Shown here: piece after piece, positions 43,327 through 51,951 of the stretch
Layout: each line of letters starts with the position of its first letter
How positions within the stretch are numbered: the stretch's first letter is position 1
NCBI RefSeq assembly: GCF_021129305.1
Contig: NZ_JAJOMB010000013.1
Coordinates: forward strand, 62,001 to 126,000
Source of the DNA: Kineosporia babensis
Lineage (GTDB): Bacteria; Actinomycetota; Actinomycetes; Actinomycetales; Kineosporiaceae
Length of the DNA: 64,000 nucleotides
Direction: 5' to 3'
Made by a program: the position numbers and the translations under genes
Notes under the pieces: model-generated
The model's database searches: none
Told to the model about the DNA's origin: nothing
Seen by the model: only the letters and a program-made list of their open reading frames with translations

Positions 43327-43408
43327 GAGGCTGGAACGGGAGTTGAACGAGGCCGGACGGGCGCCGGAACAGGTGCTGGCCACAATCGGCCGGGGCATCT
43401 GGCAGAAT

Positions 43409-43494
43409 GGTCCGCTGAACCCGGCCGGTGCGGACCCTCTCACCGCAGGCGATGCCGAGTCCTAGGCCAATCCGTGCCACCGGAAACCCACCCG
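43409..43494 (+). other. Structured leader of the rpsP operon
   Basis: Two stem-loops precede rpsP: GGTCCGC (43409-43415) with GCGGACC (43430-43436), and CACCGG with CCGGTG around 43479-43494. Each is perfect. They lie between the amidohydrolase gene and the rpsP ribosome binding site (GAGGAG near 43526). Confidence 0.45.
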
Positions 43495-43539
43495 GTGAAG
43501 CAGTGCGGCCGCATCCATGCATATGAGGAGTCCACACCC

Positions 43540-43998
43540 GTGGCAGTCAAGATCCGTCTCAAGCGGATGGGCAAGATCCGCGCCCCGCACTACCGCATCG
43601 TCGTCGCCGACTCGCGCACCAAGCGTGACGGTCGCGCGATCGAGGAGATCGGCAAGTACCACCCGACCTACGACCCGTCGGTGATCGAGCTCGACAGCGA
43701 GCGCGCCCAGTACTGGCTGGGTGTCGGCGCGCAGCCGACCGAGCAGGTTCTGGCCATCCTCAAGGTCACCGGTGACTGGCAGAAGTTCAAGGGCCTGCCG
43801 GGCGCCGAGGGCACCCTGCGCGTCGCCGAGAAGAAGGTCGAGGACCGTTCGGCCTTCGCCGAGGCGAAGAGCCTGAACGAGAACGAGGCCAAGACCCTGC
43901 GCACCAAGCGCGAGGAAGAGAAGAAGGCCAAGGCCGAGGCGAAGACCGAGGCTGCGGCCGAGGAGAAGCCCGCCGAGGCCCCGGCCGAGCAGGCCTGA
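43540..43998 (+). CDS. rpsP: 30S ribosomal protein S16
   Basis: 152 residues. [20 protein letters not shown], then the [18 protein letters not shown] motif, define S16. The family core is about 85-90 residues. Here a Lys/Ala/Glu-rich tail of about 50 residues (ending [13 protein letters not shown]) extends it, as in other actinobacteria. GTG start with GAGGAG about 10 nt upstream. First gene of the rpsP-khpA-rimM-trmD-rplS cluster. Confidence 0.95.
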   Translation: MAVKIRLKRMGKIRAPHYRIVVADSRTKRDGRAIEEIGKYHPTYDPSVIELDSERAQYWLGVGAQPTEQVLAILKVTGDWQKFKGLPGAEGTLRVAEKKVEDRSAFAEAKSLNENEAKTLRTKREEEKKAKAEAKTEAAAEEKPAEAPAEQA

Positions 43999-43999
43999 C

Positions 44000-44242
44000 G
44001 TGCTGGTCGACGCGCTGGAGCACCTGGTGCGTGGCATCGTCGCCCATCCGGACGACGTGGTCGTGCGCAATCGCTCCCTCCGTCGGGGTTCCCTGCTCGA
44101 GGTCCGGGTGCACCCCGAAGACCTCGGCCGGGTGATCGGCCGGTCCGGTCGCACCGCCACCGCGCTGCGCACCGTGGTCAAGGCGATCAGCAACGGTGAG
44201 CCGGTCCGGGTCGACGTCGTCGACGTCGACCGCGGTCGCTGA
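44000..44242 (+). CDS. khpA: KH-domain RNA-binding protein KhpA
   Basis: 80 residues, a single KH domain with the GxxG loop in DLGRVIGRSGRTATALR. KhpA pairs with KhpB/Jag in other bacteria to bind sRNAs and mRNAs. GTG start 2 nt past the rpsP stop. The position between rpsP and rimM is conserved in Gram-positive bacteria. Confidence 0.93.
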   Translation: MLVDALEHLVRGIVAHPDDVVVRNRSLRRGSLLEVRVHPEDLGRVIGRSGRTATALRTVVKAISNGEPVRVDVVDVDRGR

Positions 44243-44270
44243 CCAACCCCAACTGGAGAACTGTTTCACC

Positions 44271-44813
44271 ATGCGTCTCGTGGTAGCCCGGGTCGGTCGT
44301 GCCCATGGTCTGCGCGGCGAGGTGAGCATCGAGGTCCGGACGGATGCGCCGGACCAGCGGTTCGTCAAGGGAGCCGTCTTCCACGTGGAAGACGGCTCCC
44401 TCAGCCGTTCCCTGGTGGCCTCCGGGCACACCACGACGCTCACCCTGGCCCGCGTCCGTGACAACAACGGCACGTACCTGCTCACGTTCGAAGAGATCAC
44501 CGACCGCAACGGCGCCGAGGATCTGCGCAACGCCGTGCTCGAGGTGGACCTGCCGGAGGCCTCCGACGAGGAGGACGCCTGGTACGACCACGAGCTGGTC
44601 GGCCTGGCCGCGACGAACCCGGCCGGGGAGAAGCTCGGCGAGGTCGTCTCCGTGCAGCATCCGGGGGCGCAGGACCTGCTGGTCATTCGCACCACCGGCG
44701 GTCAGGACCGGCTGGTGCCGTTCGTCAGCGCGATCGTGCCCGAGGTCGACATCGCCGGCGGCCGGATCGTCCTCGACCCACCCGCCGGGCTGCTGGAAGA
44801 CCTCGACGACTAG
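44271..44813 (+). CDS. rimM: Ribosome maturation factor RimM
   Basis: 180 residues; helps 30S head assembly by binding S19. It has [19 protein letters not shown], then the PRC-barrel part [20 protein letters not shown] and DLLVIR...[16 protein letters not shown] at 44271 with TGGAGAAC upstream. The stretch [12 protein letters not shown] is encoded by a 34-bp perfect DNA palindrome. The TAG stop overlaps the trmD GTG. Confidence 0.95.
   Translation: MRLVVARVGRAHGLRGEVSIEVRTDAPDQRFVKGAVFHVEDGSLSRSLVASGHTTTLTLARVRDNNGTYLLTFEEITDRNGAEDLRNAVLEVDLPEASDEEDAWYDHELVGLAATNPAGEKLGEVVSVQHPGAQDLLVIRTTGGQDRLVPFVSAIVPEVDIAGGRIVLDPPAGLLEDLDD
44368..44401. repeat. 34-bp perfect palindrome inside rimM
   Basis: AGGGAGCCGTCTTCCAC is followed without a gap by its exact complement GTGGAAGACGGCTCCCT. 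The centre is between 44384 and 44385, about 115 nt into rimM. It can form a 15- to 17-bp RNA stem. Confidence 0.9.
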
Positions 44814-45775
44814 TGCGTATCGACGTCGTCTCGATCTTTCCCGAGTACCTGACCCCGCTCGAGCTCTCGCTGATCGGCAAGGCCCGGCGCACCGGCCTGC
44901 TCGACCTCACCGTGCACGATCTGCGCGAGTTCACCCACGACCGGCATCGAACAGTGGACGATGCACCGGCCGGCGGGGGAGCGGGCATGGTGATGAAACC
45001 CGAGCCGTGGGCCGAAGCGCTTGACCACATCGTGGCCGAGGGCCGCCGGGCCGGTGCGCAAACTGGTGCCGGAGAGCTCGACTCGCCACAAACGTCTTCT
45101 GTTGCCCTGAACCAGACGCAACCCGCTGCCCCGGCCGCTGATGCGTTGCCCGGGGACCCAACCGAAACTCAGCCCCCTGCAGCCGTGACCGCTCCTGAGG
45201 GCGAGTCTCCCCACGCGTTTCCCCTTTTGCTCGTACCTAGCCCTTCTGGTCGCCCGTTCACCCAAGCGATGGCCCGGGAGCTGGCGGCCGAGCCGTGGCT
45301 GGCTTTTGCCTGCGGGCGCTACGAAGGCATCGACGAGCGGGTCTACGAACACGCCTCAAGCCAGATGCGGGTGCAGCCGGTCAGTCTGGGCGACTATGTG
45401 CTCAACGGTGGCGAAGTAGCAGTACTGGCGATCGTCGAAGCTGTGGCCCGCCTGATCCCGGGGGTAATCGGTAATGCCGAGAGCCTGGTCGAGGAGAGCC
45501 ACGAGGACGGTCTGCTGGAGTACCCCGTGTACACCAAACCCGCCTCCTGGCAGGGCCGCGACGTACCCCCGGTGCTGATGTCGGGGCACCACGCGCAGAT
45601 CGAGCGCTGGCGTAGGGACGAACGGCTGCGCCGCACCGCCCGGCGTCGTCCCGATCTGATCGGCCTGCTCGACCCGGCCGATCTGGACAAGAAGGACCGG
45701 GCCGTTCTGGCCGACGAGGGCTGGGCCCTGGCGGGTTCCCGATTTCAGCCCGTGACCGACTCTGTGGCAGACTGA
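44813..45775 (+). CDS. trmD: tRNA (guanine(37)-N(1))-methyltransferase
   Basis: 320 residues. [40 protein letters not shown], then the SAM-binding trefoil-knot motifs [13 protein letters not shown] and [21 protein letters not shown]. It methylates G37 of tRNAs to prevent frameshifting. The usual length is about 240-270. Residues about 82-135 are a Gln/Thr/Ala/Pro-rich insert between the two halves of the SPOUT domain, with more A- and T-ending codons than the rest. GTG start overlapping the rimM stop. Confidence 0.95.
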   Translation: MRIDVVSIFPEYLTPLELSLIGKARRTGLLDLTVHDLREFTHDRHRTVDDAPAGGGAGMVMKPEPWAEALDHIVAEGRRAGAQTGAGELDSPQTSSVALNQTQPAAPAADALPGDPTETQPPAAVTAPEGESPHAFPLLLVPSPSGRPFTQAMARELAAEPWLAFACGRYEGIDERVYEHASSQMRVQPVSLGDYVLNGGEVAVLAIVEAVARLIPGVIGNAESLVEESHEDGLLEYPVYTKPASWQGRDVPPVLMSGHHAQIERWRRDERLRRTARRRPDLIGLLDPADLDKKDRAVLADEGWALAGSRFQPVTDSVAD

Positions 45776-45778
45776 ATC

Positions 45779-45837
45779 CTCGTGCCGCCTGTCGGCTGCG
45801 CCCCTGCCACAGGGGGAGTGCGCGGAACCGACACGAG
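45779..45837 (+). other. Structured candidate leader of rplS
   Basis: CTCGTG at 45779 pairs with CACGAG ending at 45837, enclosing GCGC-CCCTG and CAGGGG-GTGCGC-type inner stems. It lies in the 141-nt trmD-rplS spacer. Leader-mediated autoregulation of L19 is known in Firmicutes, but no recognised consensus is matched here. Confidence 0.5.
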
Positions 45838-45916
45838 AGCCGGCCACGAACCGTAACCCGTAGAACCTTCTACCTGCGCGTGTGACCTGTGGCATCCGCG
45901 AGAGAGCGAATCCGCT

Positions 45917-46276
45917 ATGCACGCACTCGACAACCTCGACGCCTCCTCCCTGAAGAGCGACGTTCCCGACTTCCGGGCCGGTGACACGGTCAAGGTCCAC
46001 GTCCGCGTGGTCGAGGGCAACCGCTCCCGGGTGCAGCTCTTCCAGGGCGTCGTGATCCGCCGCTCGGGTGGTGGCATCCGCGAGACCTTCACCGTCCGCA
46101 AGGTCAGCTTCGGCGTCGGCGTCGAGCGCACCTTCCCGGTGCACACCCCGATCATCGAGAAGATCGAGGTGGCGACCCGCGGTGACGTGCGTCGCGCCAA
46201 GCTGTACTACCTGCGTTCGCTGCGCGGCAAGGCCGCCAAGATCAAGGAGAAGCGCGACGCCGTTCCGGCCCGCTGA
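45917..46276 (+). CDS. rplS: 50S ribosomal protein L19
   Basis: 119 residues. [59 protein letters not shown] and the basic end [18 protein letters not shown] are canonical. ATG start with a weak upstream purine stretch. It is separated from trmD by a structured 141-nt spacer, which may give it separate control. Confidence 0.96.
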   Translation: MHALDNLDASSLKSDVPDFRAGDTVKVHVRVVEGNRSRVQLFQGVVIRRSGGGIRETFTVRKVSFGVGVERTFPVHTPIIEKIEVATRGDVRRAKLYYLRSLRGKAAKIKEKRDAVPAR

Positions 46277-46297
46277 TCCAGCTGCTCCAGTGGTTGC

Positions 46298-46327
46298 GGC
46301 CCTGGCTTCCCGAGGGAAGCCGGGGCC
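46298..46327 (+). terminator. Hairpin terminator after rplS
   Basis: GGCCCTGGCTTCCC and GGGAAGCCGGGGCC form a 14-bp stem with one G-U pair and a 2-nt loop. Only a weak T-rich tail follows. Confidence 0.65.
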
Positions 46328-46555
46328 GGTTCCGCTTTGGTACTCCTTGCCCGGTCCGGCTGCGGTCGGCACAGGTAGGGATGAGAAGCTGTGAGTTCGC
46401 CCGCGGGCGGTGCGGGCGCGTGGTTCGGCGGCGCGCCGGGCACACGCGTGCGAAGATCGGCGTGTTTTCTTGTGTGGTGCAGATCGGCCCGAATCCGGGT
46501 GGATCTTCTCGGCGTCGGGCCTCGGCCCGGCGGCTGGACGAAGGGGTAGCTTCGG

Positions 46556-47245
46556 GTGCGAGGTGGCCGTACCGTGCCGACGTCACCCCGTCCGGCGATG
46601 CCTGAGCGCACTTCGGCGAGCCCGCTGCGCCGGGCCGCCACCGGCCTGGTCGCGGTCGCGGTGACGATCGCGCTGATCCGGGCGCTGGTCCTGCAGTCGT
46701 TCGTGGTCCCGACCGGTTCGATGGAGCCGACCGTGCAGATCGGCGACCGGGTGCTGGTATCCCGCTTCTCCTATCTGACCTCGGACGTGCAGCGCGGCGA
46801 CGTGATCGTGTTCAACGGCGCCGGGGTGTTCGACCCGCTGGACGACGGGCCGGACACGCTGCTGGCCGGTCTCGGCCGGGCGCTGGCGACGGTCTTCAGC
46901 ATGCCGGTCGGATCGCGTGACTACGTCAAGCGAGTGATAGGTGTGTCTGGTGATCGTGTGGTGTGCTGCGACGCCGAGGGGCGTCTGACGGTCAACGGCA
47001 CTCCGGTCGACGAGCCGTACCTGGCCGAGGGCAACGCACCGAGCGACGTGAAGTTCGACATCGAGGTGCCCGAGGGCCGCCTGTGGGTGATGGGTGACCA
47101 TCGTTCCGAATCGGCCGATTCCCGCGCCTATCTGGGTGCTCCCGGCGGCGGTACGGTCCCGGTCGATCACGTGGTGGGCAAGGTCATGGGCATCTACTGG
47201 CCGATGTCGCGCGTGGGTGGTCTGGACAACGGAGGTGGCCGGTGA
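46556..47245 (+). CDS. lepB: Signal peptidase I, first of three
   Basis: 229 residues. An N-terminal membrane anchor (TGLVAVAVTIALIRALVL) precedes the Ser active-site box VPTGSMEPTVQIGDRVLV and the Lys box RDYVKRVIGVSGDRVVC. C-terminal box LWVMGDHRSESADSR. It cleaves Sec and Tat signal peptides outside the membrane. The GTG start at 46556 is the longest; an ATG at 46598 is possible. The C-terminus ends soon after the catalytic core, without a second membrane span. It overlaps the second gene by GTGA. Confidence 0.92.
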   Translation: MRGGRTVPTSPRPAMPERTSASPLRRAATGLVAVAVTIALIRALVLQSFVVPTGSMEPTVQIGDRVLVSRFSYLTSDVQRGDVIVFNGAGVFDPLDDGPDTLLAGLGRALATVFSMPVGSRDYVKRVIGVSGDRVVCCDAEGRLTVNGTPVDEPYLAEGNAPSDVKFDIEVPEGRLWVMGDHRSESADSRAYLGAPGGGTVPVDHVVGKVMGIYWPMSRVGGLDNGGGR

Positions 47246-48054
47246 AGAGCTCGCGCGAAGGAGACGCCTGGGACGACCAGGTGACCCCGGCTGATCCGTG
47301 GAACCCGGACGCGGACCACGCCGCCACGGCGGAGGTGCCGACCCGTCCGGAGCCGGCTGCGGCGGCGACTGCCCCGGAAGCACCGCGTCCCTCCGCGATG
47401 TCGCAGTTCTTCAGCCTGGTCCGCGAACTGGTCATGGTGCTGGTGATCGCCCTCGGGCTGTCCCTGCTGATCAAGACCTTCCTGGTGCAGGCCTTCTTCA
47501 TCCCCTCGCCGTCGATGGAGAACACCCTGCTGACCGGCGACCGGGTGCTGGTGAGCAAGCTGACGCCGGGCCCGTTCGACCTCAAGCGCGGCGACATCGT
47601 GGTGTTCAAGGACCCGGGCGGCTGGCTGGGCGACAGCACGGTGGCCGAGGCCGGGGCGGTGCACAAGGTGCTCAGCTTCGTCGGCCTGGTGCCCAGCAAC
47701 TCCGACGACCACCTGATCAAGCGGGTCATCGGGATGCCCGGCGACGTCGTGGCCTGCTGCGACGAGCAGGGCCGGATCACCGTGAACGGGGTGGCGATCG
47801 ACGAGCCGTACCTGTACCCGGGCGACTCGCCGAGCGACAAGACGTTCTCCGTCACGGTGGCGGCCGGGCACATCTGGGTCCTCGGTGATCACCGCTCGGT
47901 GTCGCAGGACTCCCGCTACCACCCCGACGTCAACAACGGGATGGTGCCCGAGGCCAACATCGTCGGGCGGGCCTTCGTGAACGTCTGGCCGCTGAGCCGG
48001 TTCGGTCTGCTCAGGAATCCGTCCTCGACGTTCGTCAACGTCCCGGCACCGTGA
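47242..48054 (+). CDS. lepB: Signal peptidase I, second of three
   Basis: 270 residues. A long acidic, Ala/Pro-rich cytoplasmic start (about 55 residues) precedes one membrane span (ELVMVLVIALGLSLLIKTFL). The Ser box is FIPSPSMENTLLTGDRVLVSK, the Lys box DDHLIKRVIGMPGDVVACC, and box E IWVLGDHRSVSQDSR. It is most similar to the third copy. It overlaps both neighbours by GTGA. Confidence 0.92.
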   Translation: MKSSREGDAWDDQVTPADPWNPDADHAATAEVPTRPEPAAAATAPEAPRPSAMSQFFSLVRELVMVLVIALGLSLLIKTFLVQAFFIPSPSMENTLLTGDRVLVSKLTPGPFDLKRGDIVVFKDPGGWLGDSTVAEAGAVHKVLSFVGLVPSNSDDHLIKRVIGMPGDVVACCDEQGRITVNGVAIDEPYLYPGDSPSDKTFSVTVAAGHIWVLGDHRSVSQDSRYHPDVNNGMVPEANIVGRAFVNVWPLSRFGLLRNPSSTFVNVPAP

Positions 48055-48959
48055 CCTCGGGCGTGAATACGCACCGCTCCACGGGTTCGTGGGAGCCGGA
48101 CGACGGGGAGGACGCCTGGAGACGCGCCCGCCGTACCCCGCCGAGCCGGCCCCGGGGGCCCAGCCGCCGCGATGCGCTGGACGCCGAGCGGGTACGGGCC
48201 GGCAAGCCTCCCCGGCAGCGTAAGCCGCCCGGTAAGTTCCGCCCGCTCGCGCACCGTCCCAAGCCGGAAGACCCGCCGCTGACCGCGGTGCAGGCGGCCG
48301 GGTACCTGTTCCGTGAGATCTTCCTGGTGATGGCCATCGCGCTGGTGCTGTCGCTGGTGATCAAGACGTACCTGATGCAGGCGTTCTTCATCCCCTCCTC
48401 GTCGATGGAGGACACCCTCCAGATCGGCGACCGGGTGCTGGTCAGCAAGCTCACGCCGGGTCCGTTCAACCTGCAGCGCGGCGACATCGTGGTGTTCGAG
48501 GACCCGGGGGGCTGGCTGCCGCCCGCCCCGGCCAAGGAGGCCCAGAGCCCGGCCATGGAGCGGGTGCACGGTGCCCTGATGTTCGTCGGCCTGATGCCCA
48601 GCGACGCCGACAACCACCTGATCAAGCGGCTGGTCGGGCTGCCCGGCGACAAGGTGGTCTGCTGCGACGAGCAGGGCCGGCTCACCGTGAACGGGGTGGC
48701 GATCGACGAGCCCTACATCAAGTCCACGGTGGTGCCCAGCGAAGAGGAGTTCGAGGTCACGGTGCCCGCGGACCATGTGTGGGTCCTGGGGGACAACCGT
48801 GGCGACTCGGCCGATTCGCGCTACCACCGCGACAATGCGGACGGCGGGGTGCCACTGGAGAACGTAGTGGGGGTCTCGTTCGCCCGGGTCTGGCCGCTGG
48901 GGCGGATGGGTGTGCTGACCAATCCGTCGTCGGTCTATCAGGGGGTCGGGCCGCCGTGA
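48051..48959 (+). CDS. lepB: Signal peptidase I, third of three
   Basis: 302 residues. The N-terminal 80 residues are Arg/Pro-rich (RARRTPPSRPRGPSRRDALD). They are followed by one membrane span (LFREIFLVMAIALVLSLVIK), the Ser box FIPSSSMEDTLQIGDRVLV, the Lys box NHLIKRLVGLPGDKVVCC and box E VWVLGDNRGDSADSR. Paralogous arrays of this kind are known in streptomycetes. It is probably an operon with the two preceding copies. Confidence 0.92.
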   Translation: MTSGVNTHRSTGSWEPDDGEDAWRRARRTPPSRPRGPSRRDALDAERVRAGKPPRQRKPPGKFRPLAHRPKPEDPPLTAVQAAGYLFREIFLVMAIALVLSLVIKTYLMQAFFIPSSSMEDTLQIGDRVLVSKLTPGPFNLQRGDIVVFEDPGGWLPPAPAKEAQSPAMERVHGALMFVGLMPSDADNHLIKRLVGLPGDKVVCCDEQGRLTVNGVAIDEPYIKSTVVPSEEEFEVTVPADHVWVLGDNRGDSADSRYHRDNADGGVPLENVVGVSFARVWPLGRMGVLTNPSSVYQGVGPP

Positions 48960-49097
48960 CGTCGGTCGGCCGGAGTGACGTGACCACGGAAACACGCGCA
49001 ACTTCTGCCCCTTCGCGCGGTGAACCCGCCCAAGTCCGGTAGCGTCGGGCAGTCCGAATCATTCCGTCTTCTCAGCTTTGCAGGTGGTGAGCGCGCG

Positions 49098-50216
49098 ATG
49101 ACCCCGACGTCCGGTCCTTCGGGCTCCCAGCCTTTGTCCGGTTCCCGGGCCGCCCGGCCGTTGTCGAAGAAGGCGCTGGCCAAGCAGGACGCCGCGCAGC
49201 GGGCCAAGGCACGTAAGGCGGCGGCCAAGAAGGCCCTGCTGAAGAAGCTCACGGCCCAGCCGCCCACGCTGCGCGAGGAGCGCAAGCTGCTGCGCGAGGG
49301 GCACCGTTTCGTCGCCGGGATCGACGAGGTGGGGCGAGGCGCACTGGCCGGTCCGGTGACGGTCGGCGTGGTCGTGGTTGACCTGGAGACGAAGTCCGCG
49401 CCGACCGGCGTCCGGGATTCCAAGCTCCTGGCTCCGGCCGCCCGCGAGAAGCTGGTGCCGCGGTTGCGGCGCTGGGCGCCGATGAGCGCGGTCGGGCATG
49501 CCACCTCGGACGAGATCGACGAGATCGGGATCATCTCCGCGCTCCGGCTCGCCGCCGCCCGGGCCTTCGCCACGCTGGAGATCCGGCCGGACTGCGCGCT
49601 GCTGGACGGTTCGCACGACTGGCTGAGCGTTCCGGTCGATCCGGTGGAAGAGGCGCCGCAGGGCACCTCGCTGTTCGACTTCGACGAGGAGCCGGTGGCG
49701 GTCGGGCACCCGCTGAGCTTCATCGACGGTGAGCCGCTGGCGTCGATCGTGCCGGGGCGGGTGACCACCCAGGTCAAGGCCGACCTGCGGTGCGCGGCCG
49801 TGGCCGCGGCGAGTGTGCTGGCCAAGGTCGAACGCGACGCGCTGATGGTGTCTTTCGCGGACCAGTACCCGGGGTACGGCTGGGAACTGAACAAGGGTTA
49901 CTCGGCGCCGGACCACCTGGCGGCCCTGCGGCGGCTGGGCCCCAGCCGGCTGCACCGGCTTTCGTGGAACATCCCGGGTTCGGACGGGGTGTTCGGCGAG
50001 ACCCTGGATCTGGAGTCTGTTTCCGAAATTGAGGACGTGGTGGTCGCCGAGGCGGAATCGGCGGCTGATTCGGCGGAGGAGCTGGGCGACGCCGATCTGG
50101 CTGCTGCTTCTGAGGTTTCTTCACCTTCGGTTTCTTCGCCTTCGGCCGAGCTGCCGCCGCCGGAGCACGGCCGGGCGGTGGGGTACGACCACGAAGAGCT
50201 GACGCTCTTCCCATGA
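49098..50216 (+). CDS. rnhB: Ribonuclease HII with extended tails
   Basis: Removes RNA from RNA/DNA hybrids and misincorporated ribonucleotides. The core has [20 protein letters not shown] (first catalytic Asp-Glu), [10 protein letters not shown] and [21 protein letters not shown], then [18 protein letters not shown]. 372 residues against about 200-250 for the family. The N-terminus is a Lys/Ala-rich basic stretch ([20 protein letters not shown]) and the C-terminus is acidic and Ser-rich (residues about 305-365). The ATG at 49098 has AGGTGGTGAG upstream. It overlaps crcB by ATGA. Confidence 0.93.
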   Translation: MTPTSGPSGSQPLSGSRAARPLSKKALAKQDAAQRAKARKAAAKKALLKKLTAQPPTLREERKLLREGHRFVAGIDEVGRGALAGPVTVGVVVVDLETKSAPTGVRDSKLLAPAAREKLVPRLRRWAPMSAVGHATSDEIDEIGIISALRLAAARAFATLEIRPDCALLDGSHDWLSVPVDPVEEAPQGTSLFDFDEEPVAVGHPLSFIDGEPLASIVPGRVTTQVKADLRCAAVAAASVLAKVERDALMVSFADQYPGYGWELNKGYSAPDHLAALRRLGPSRLHRLSWNIPGSDGVFGETLDLESVSEIEDVVVAEAESAADSAEELGDADLAAASEVSSPSVSSPSAELPPPEHGRAVGYDHEELTLFP

Positions 50217-50620
50217 CCGGCGGCCGGGTGCTGGCGGTGATCGCGCTGGGCGGTGTGATCGGCGCGCAGGCACGGTACGGCCTGACCCAGCTGATTCCCT
50301 CCTCGCCCGGGGGAGTGCCCTGGGCGATCCTGATCATCAACATCTCCGGCGGGCTGTTCATGGGCGCTCTGATGGCCTGGCTGGGGCGCTCGGGGCGCTC
50401 GGGGCGCTTGGCCGAGCCGCACCCGCTGATCCGGCCGTTCTTCGGGGTAGGCATCCTCGGCGGCTTCACCACCTTCTCCACCTACAGCACGGACACCTTT
50501 CAGCTGATCGATGCCGGTCGGCCGCTGGCGGCGGTGCTCTACGCGGGGCTGACCCTGGCCGGGGCGCTGCTGGGGGTTGTCCTGGGCTCGCGGCTGGTGG
50601 TCCGGGCCGGTGAGCACTGA
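50213..50620 (+). CDS. crcB: Fluoride ion channel CrcB/Fluc, first subunit
   Basis: 135 residues, four membrane spans. [36 protein letters not shown] and [14 protein letters not shown] are the family motifs; the Phe and Thr residues of FSTYS line the fluoride path. It overlaps rnhB and the second crcB by ATGA and TGATG. Two unequal subunits suggest a heterodimer, as in several Gram-positive bacteria. Confidence 0.92.
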   Translation: MTGGRVLAVIALGGVIGAQARYGLTQLIPSSPGGVPWAILIINISGGLFMGALMAWLGRSGRSGRLAEPHPLIRPFFGVGILGGFTTFSTYSTDTFQLIDAGRPLAAVLYAGLTLAGALLGVVLGSRLVVRAGEH

Positions 50621-50994
50621 TGCTTCTGCCGTTGATGGTGGGGCTCGGAGCAGCTCTGGGGGCGCCCAGCCGCTATCTGCTGGACCGCTGGGTGCAGGCC
50701 CGGCACGAGACCGGGCTGCCCCTGGGCACGCTGCTGATCAATCTGCTGGGCTCGGCCGGGCTCGGTCTGCTGCTCGGGCTGGCGGCTGGGGGAGCGCTGC
50801 CCGGCGAGGCGCTGGCGGCGGCCGGGACCGGCTGGTGCGGCGCGTTCACCACCTACAGCACGTTCAGCTTCGAGACGGTTCAGCTGGCTCGCCAGGAACG
50901 GCTCGGCTGGGCCGCCGGTTACGTGGCGCTCTCGGTCCTGGGAGGGCTGCTCCTGGCCTGGGGCGGGGTGGAGATCGGTCTGGCACTGGCCTGA
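50620..50994 (+). CDS. crcB: Fluoride ion channel CrcB/Fluc, second subunit
   Basis: 124 residues, four spans. It has LGAALGAPSRYLLDRW, LLINLLGSAGLGLLLGLAAG and GAFTTYSTFSFETVQL. It starts inside the stop of the first copy, so the two are translationally coupled. No fluoride riboswitch is recognised upstream of the pair. Confidence 0.92.
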   Translation: MLLPLMVGLGAALGAPSRYLLDRWVQARHETGLPLGTLLINLLGSAGLGLLLGLAAGGALPGEALAAAGTGWCGAFTTYSTFSFETVQLARQERLGWAAGYVALSVLGGLLLAWGGVEIGLALA

Positions 50995-51250
50995 GCCGGA
51001 CGCTCCGGGCATTTCTTCCAACCGATTCGGATCATCCGTCTGCTTGGCATCGTTGCAGGCCGGAGCGGGGTGTATCCGGACCGTCGGGCCTTTGCCGGTG
51101 AAGAGGGGCGCGGCTGACGTCCCCGGCGGCACGGTTCTGCGCCATCATGGGACGGGATGGTCCGACCAGCGGCACACAGGAGCAAGCGGCAGGTATGAAC
51201 GAGCGACGGCAAGCCTCCAGATCGCGGGCCCGTGGCGGCAGGGAGGCGGG

Positions 51251-51580
51251 ATGAGCGCCGAGGACCTGGAGAACTACGAGACCGAGATGGAGCTGCAGCT
51301 CTATCGCGAGTACCGCGACGTGGTCGGTCTCTTCAGCTACGTGGTCGAGACCGAGCGGCGTTTCTACCTGGCCAACCAGGTCGACCTGCAGGTGCGCTCG
51401 GCCGACGGCGAGGTCTACTTCGAGGTCTCGATGAGCGACGCCTGGGTCTGGGACGTCTACCGCCCGGCCCGCTTCGTCAAGGCGGTCAAAGTGGTCACGT
51501 TCAAGGACGTGAACGTGGAAGAGCTCACGCCGAACGATCTCCAGCTACCGAAGAACGGTGGCTTCGGCTCCGCCTCCTGA
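51251..51580 (+). CDS. DUF2469 family protein
   Basis: 109 residues, soluble and acidic. MSAEDLENYETEMELQLYRE, then VVGLFSYVVETERRFYLAN and RSADGEVYFEVSMSDAWVWD, define this actinobacterial family of unknown function, usually found after rnhB. The ATG at 51251 has AGGGAGGCGGG upstream. Longer in-frame reading upstream is not family-like. Confidence 0.92.
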   Translation: MSAEDLENYETEMELQLYREYRDVVGLFSYVVETERRFYLANQVDLQVRSADGEVYFEVSMSDAWVWDVYRPARFVKAVKVVTFKDVNVEELTPNDLQLPKNGGFGSAS

Positions 51581-51590
51581 ACCGGCGAAC

Positions 51591-51632
51591 GAGCCCGTGA
51601 CCGCGGGAGGAGCTTCTCGCGATCACGGGCTC
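51591..51632. terminator. Hairpin after DUF2469
   Basis: GAGCCCGTGACCGCGGGA pairs with TCTCGCGATCACGGGCTC with two C-A type mismatches. No T-run is seen, so terminator activity is less certain. Confidence 0.5.
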
Positions 51633-51748
51633 CGTATGCCTGTCTCCGCACCCCAGGCGAAGTTCTGCCCCGGCCAGCCCTGCCCAACCCGCCTTTCCGG
51701 ACGGATTCGCGGATCCTGCGCTCAGCTGATCTCGCTGGCCTGACTTTT

Positions 51749-51793
51749 CAACCGGCCTCGCCAACCGGCCTCGCCAACCGGCCTCGCCAACCG
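51749..51793. repeat. 13-nt tandem repeat CAACCGGCCTCGC, 3.5 units
   Basis: Three identical units at 51749, 51762 and 51775, then CAACCG. Non-coding by position. Confidence 0.9.
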
Positions 51794-51901
51794 AACCTTC
51801 CAGCTTGCCTCGGCTCGCTGCTCGGCTTCGCTGGTCATGCTTCTGGCTGAGCCCCCTGACCCGCAGTGGCTCGGCAGCAAACTCAGGGAACCTCCTCGAA
51901 T

Positions 51902-51936
51902 GTGTACACCTGGTACCGGTGGTCCACCGAGTGCGC
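51902..51936 (+). repeat. 35-nt GTGTAC-ended dispersed repeat, copy C
   Basis: Starts GTGTACACCTGGTACCGG and ends GTCCACCGAGTGCGC. More diverged than copies A and B, but the ends GTGTAC and GTGCGC still pair through G-U. It lies 15 bp before the stop of the ABC permease gene. Confidence 0.6.
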
Positions 51937-51951
51937 TGCCCCACGCATCGT

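Larger units (their letters stand above)
51581..51951. other. Intergenic region DUF2469 to the convergent ABC operon
   Basis: 371 bp. It contains a hairpin (51591-51632), 13-nt tandem units (51749-51793) and the 35-nt repeat copy C (51902-51936). Both flanking genes end here. Open frames through it have no support. Confidence 0.5.

Noticed and set aside
46294-46605. Short frames between rplS and the first signal peptidase gene.
   Set aside because: Arg/Gly-rich, overlapping the rplS terminator, without a start signal.
49961-50213. Fluoride riboswitch before the crcB pair.
   Set aside because: The crcB genes are translationally coupled to rnhB, with no spacer for a leader, and the conserved riboswitch core was not found.
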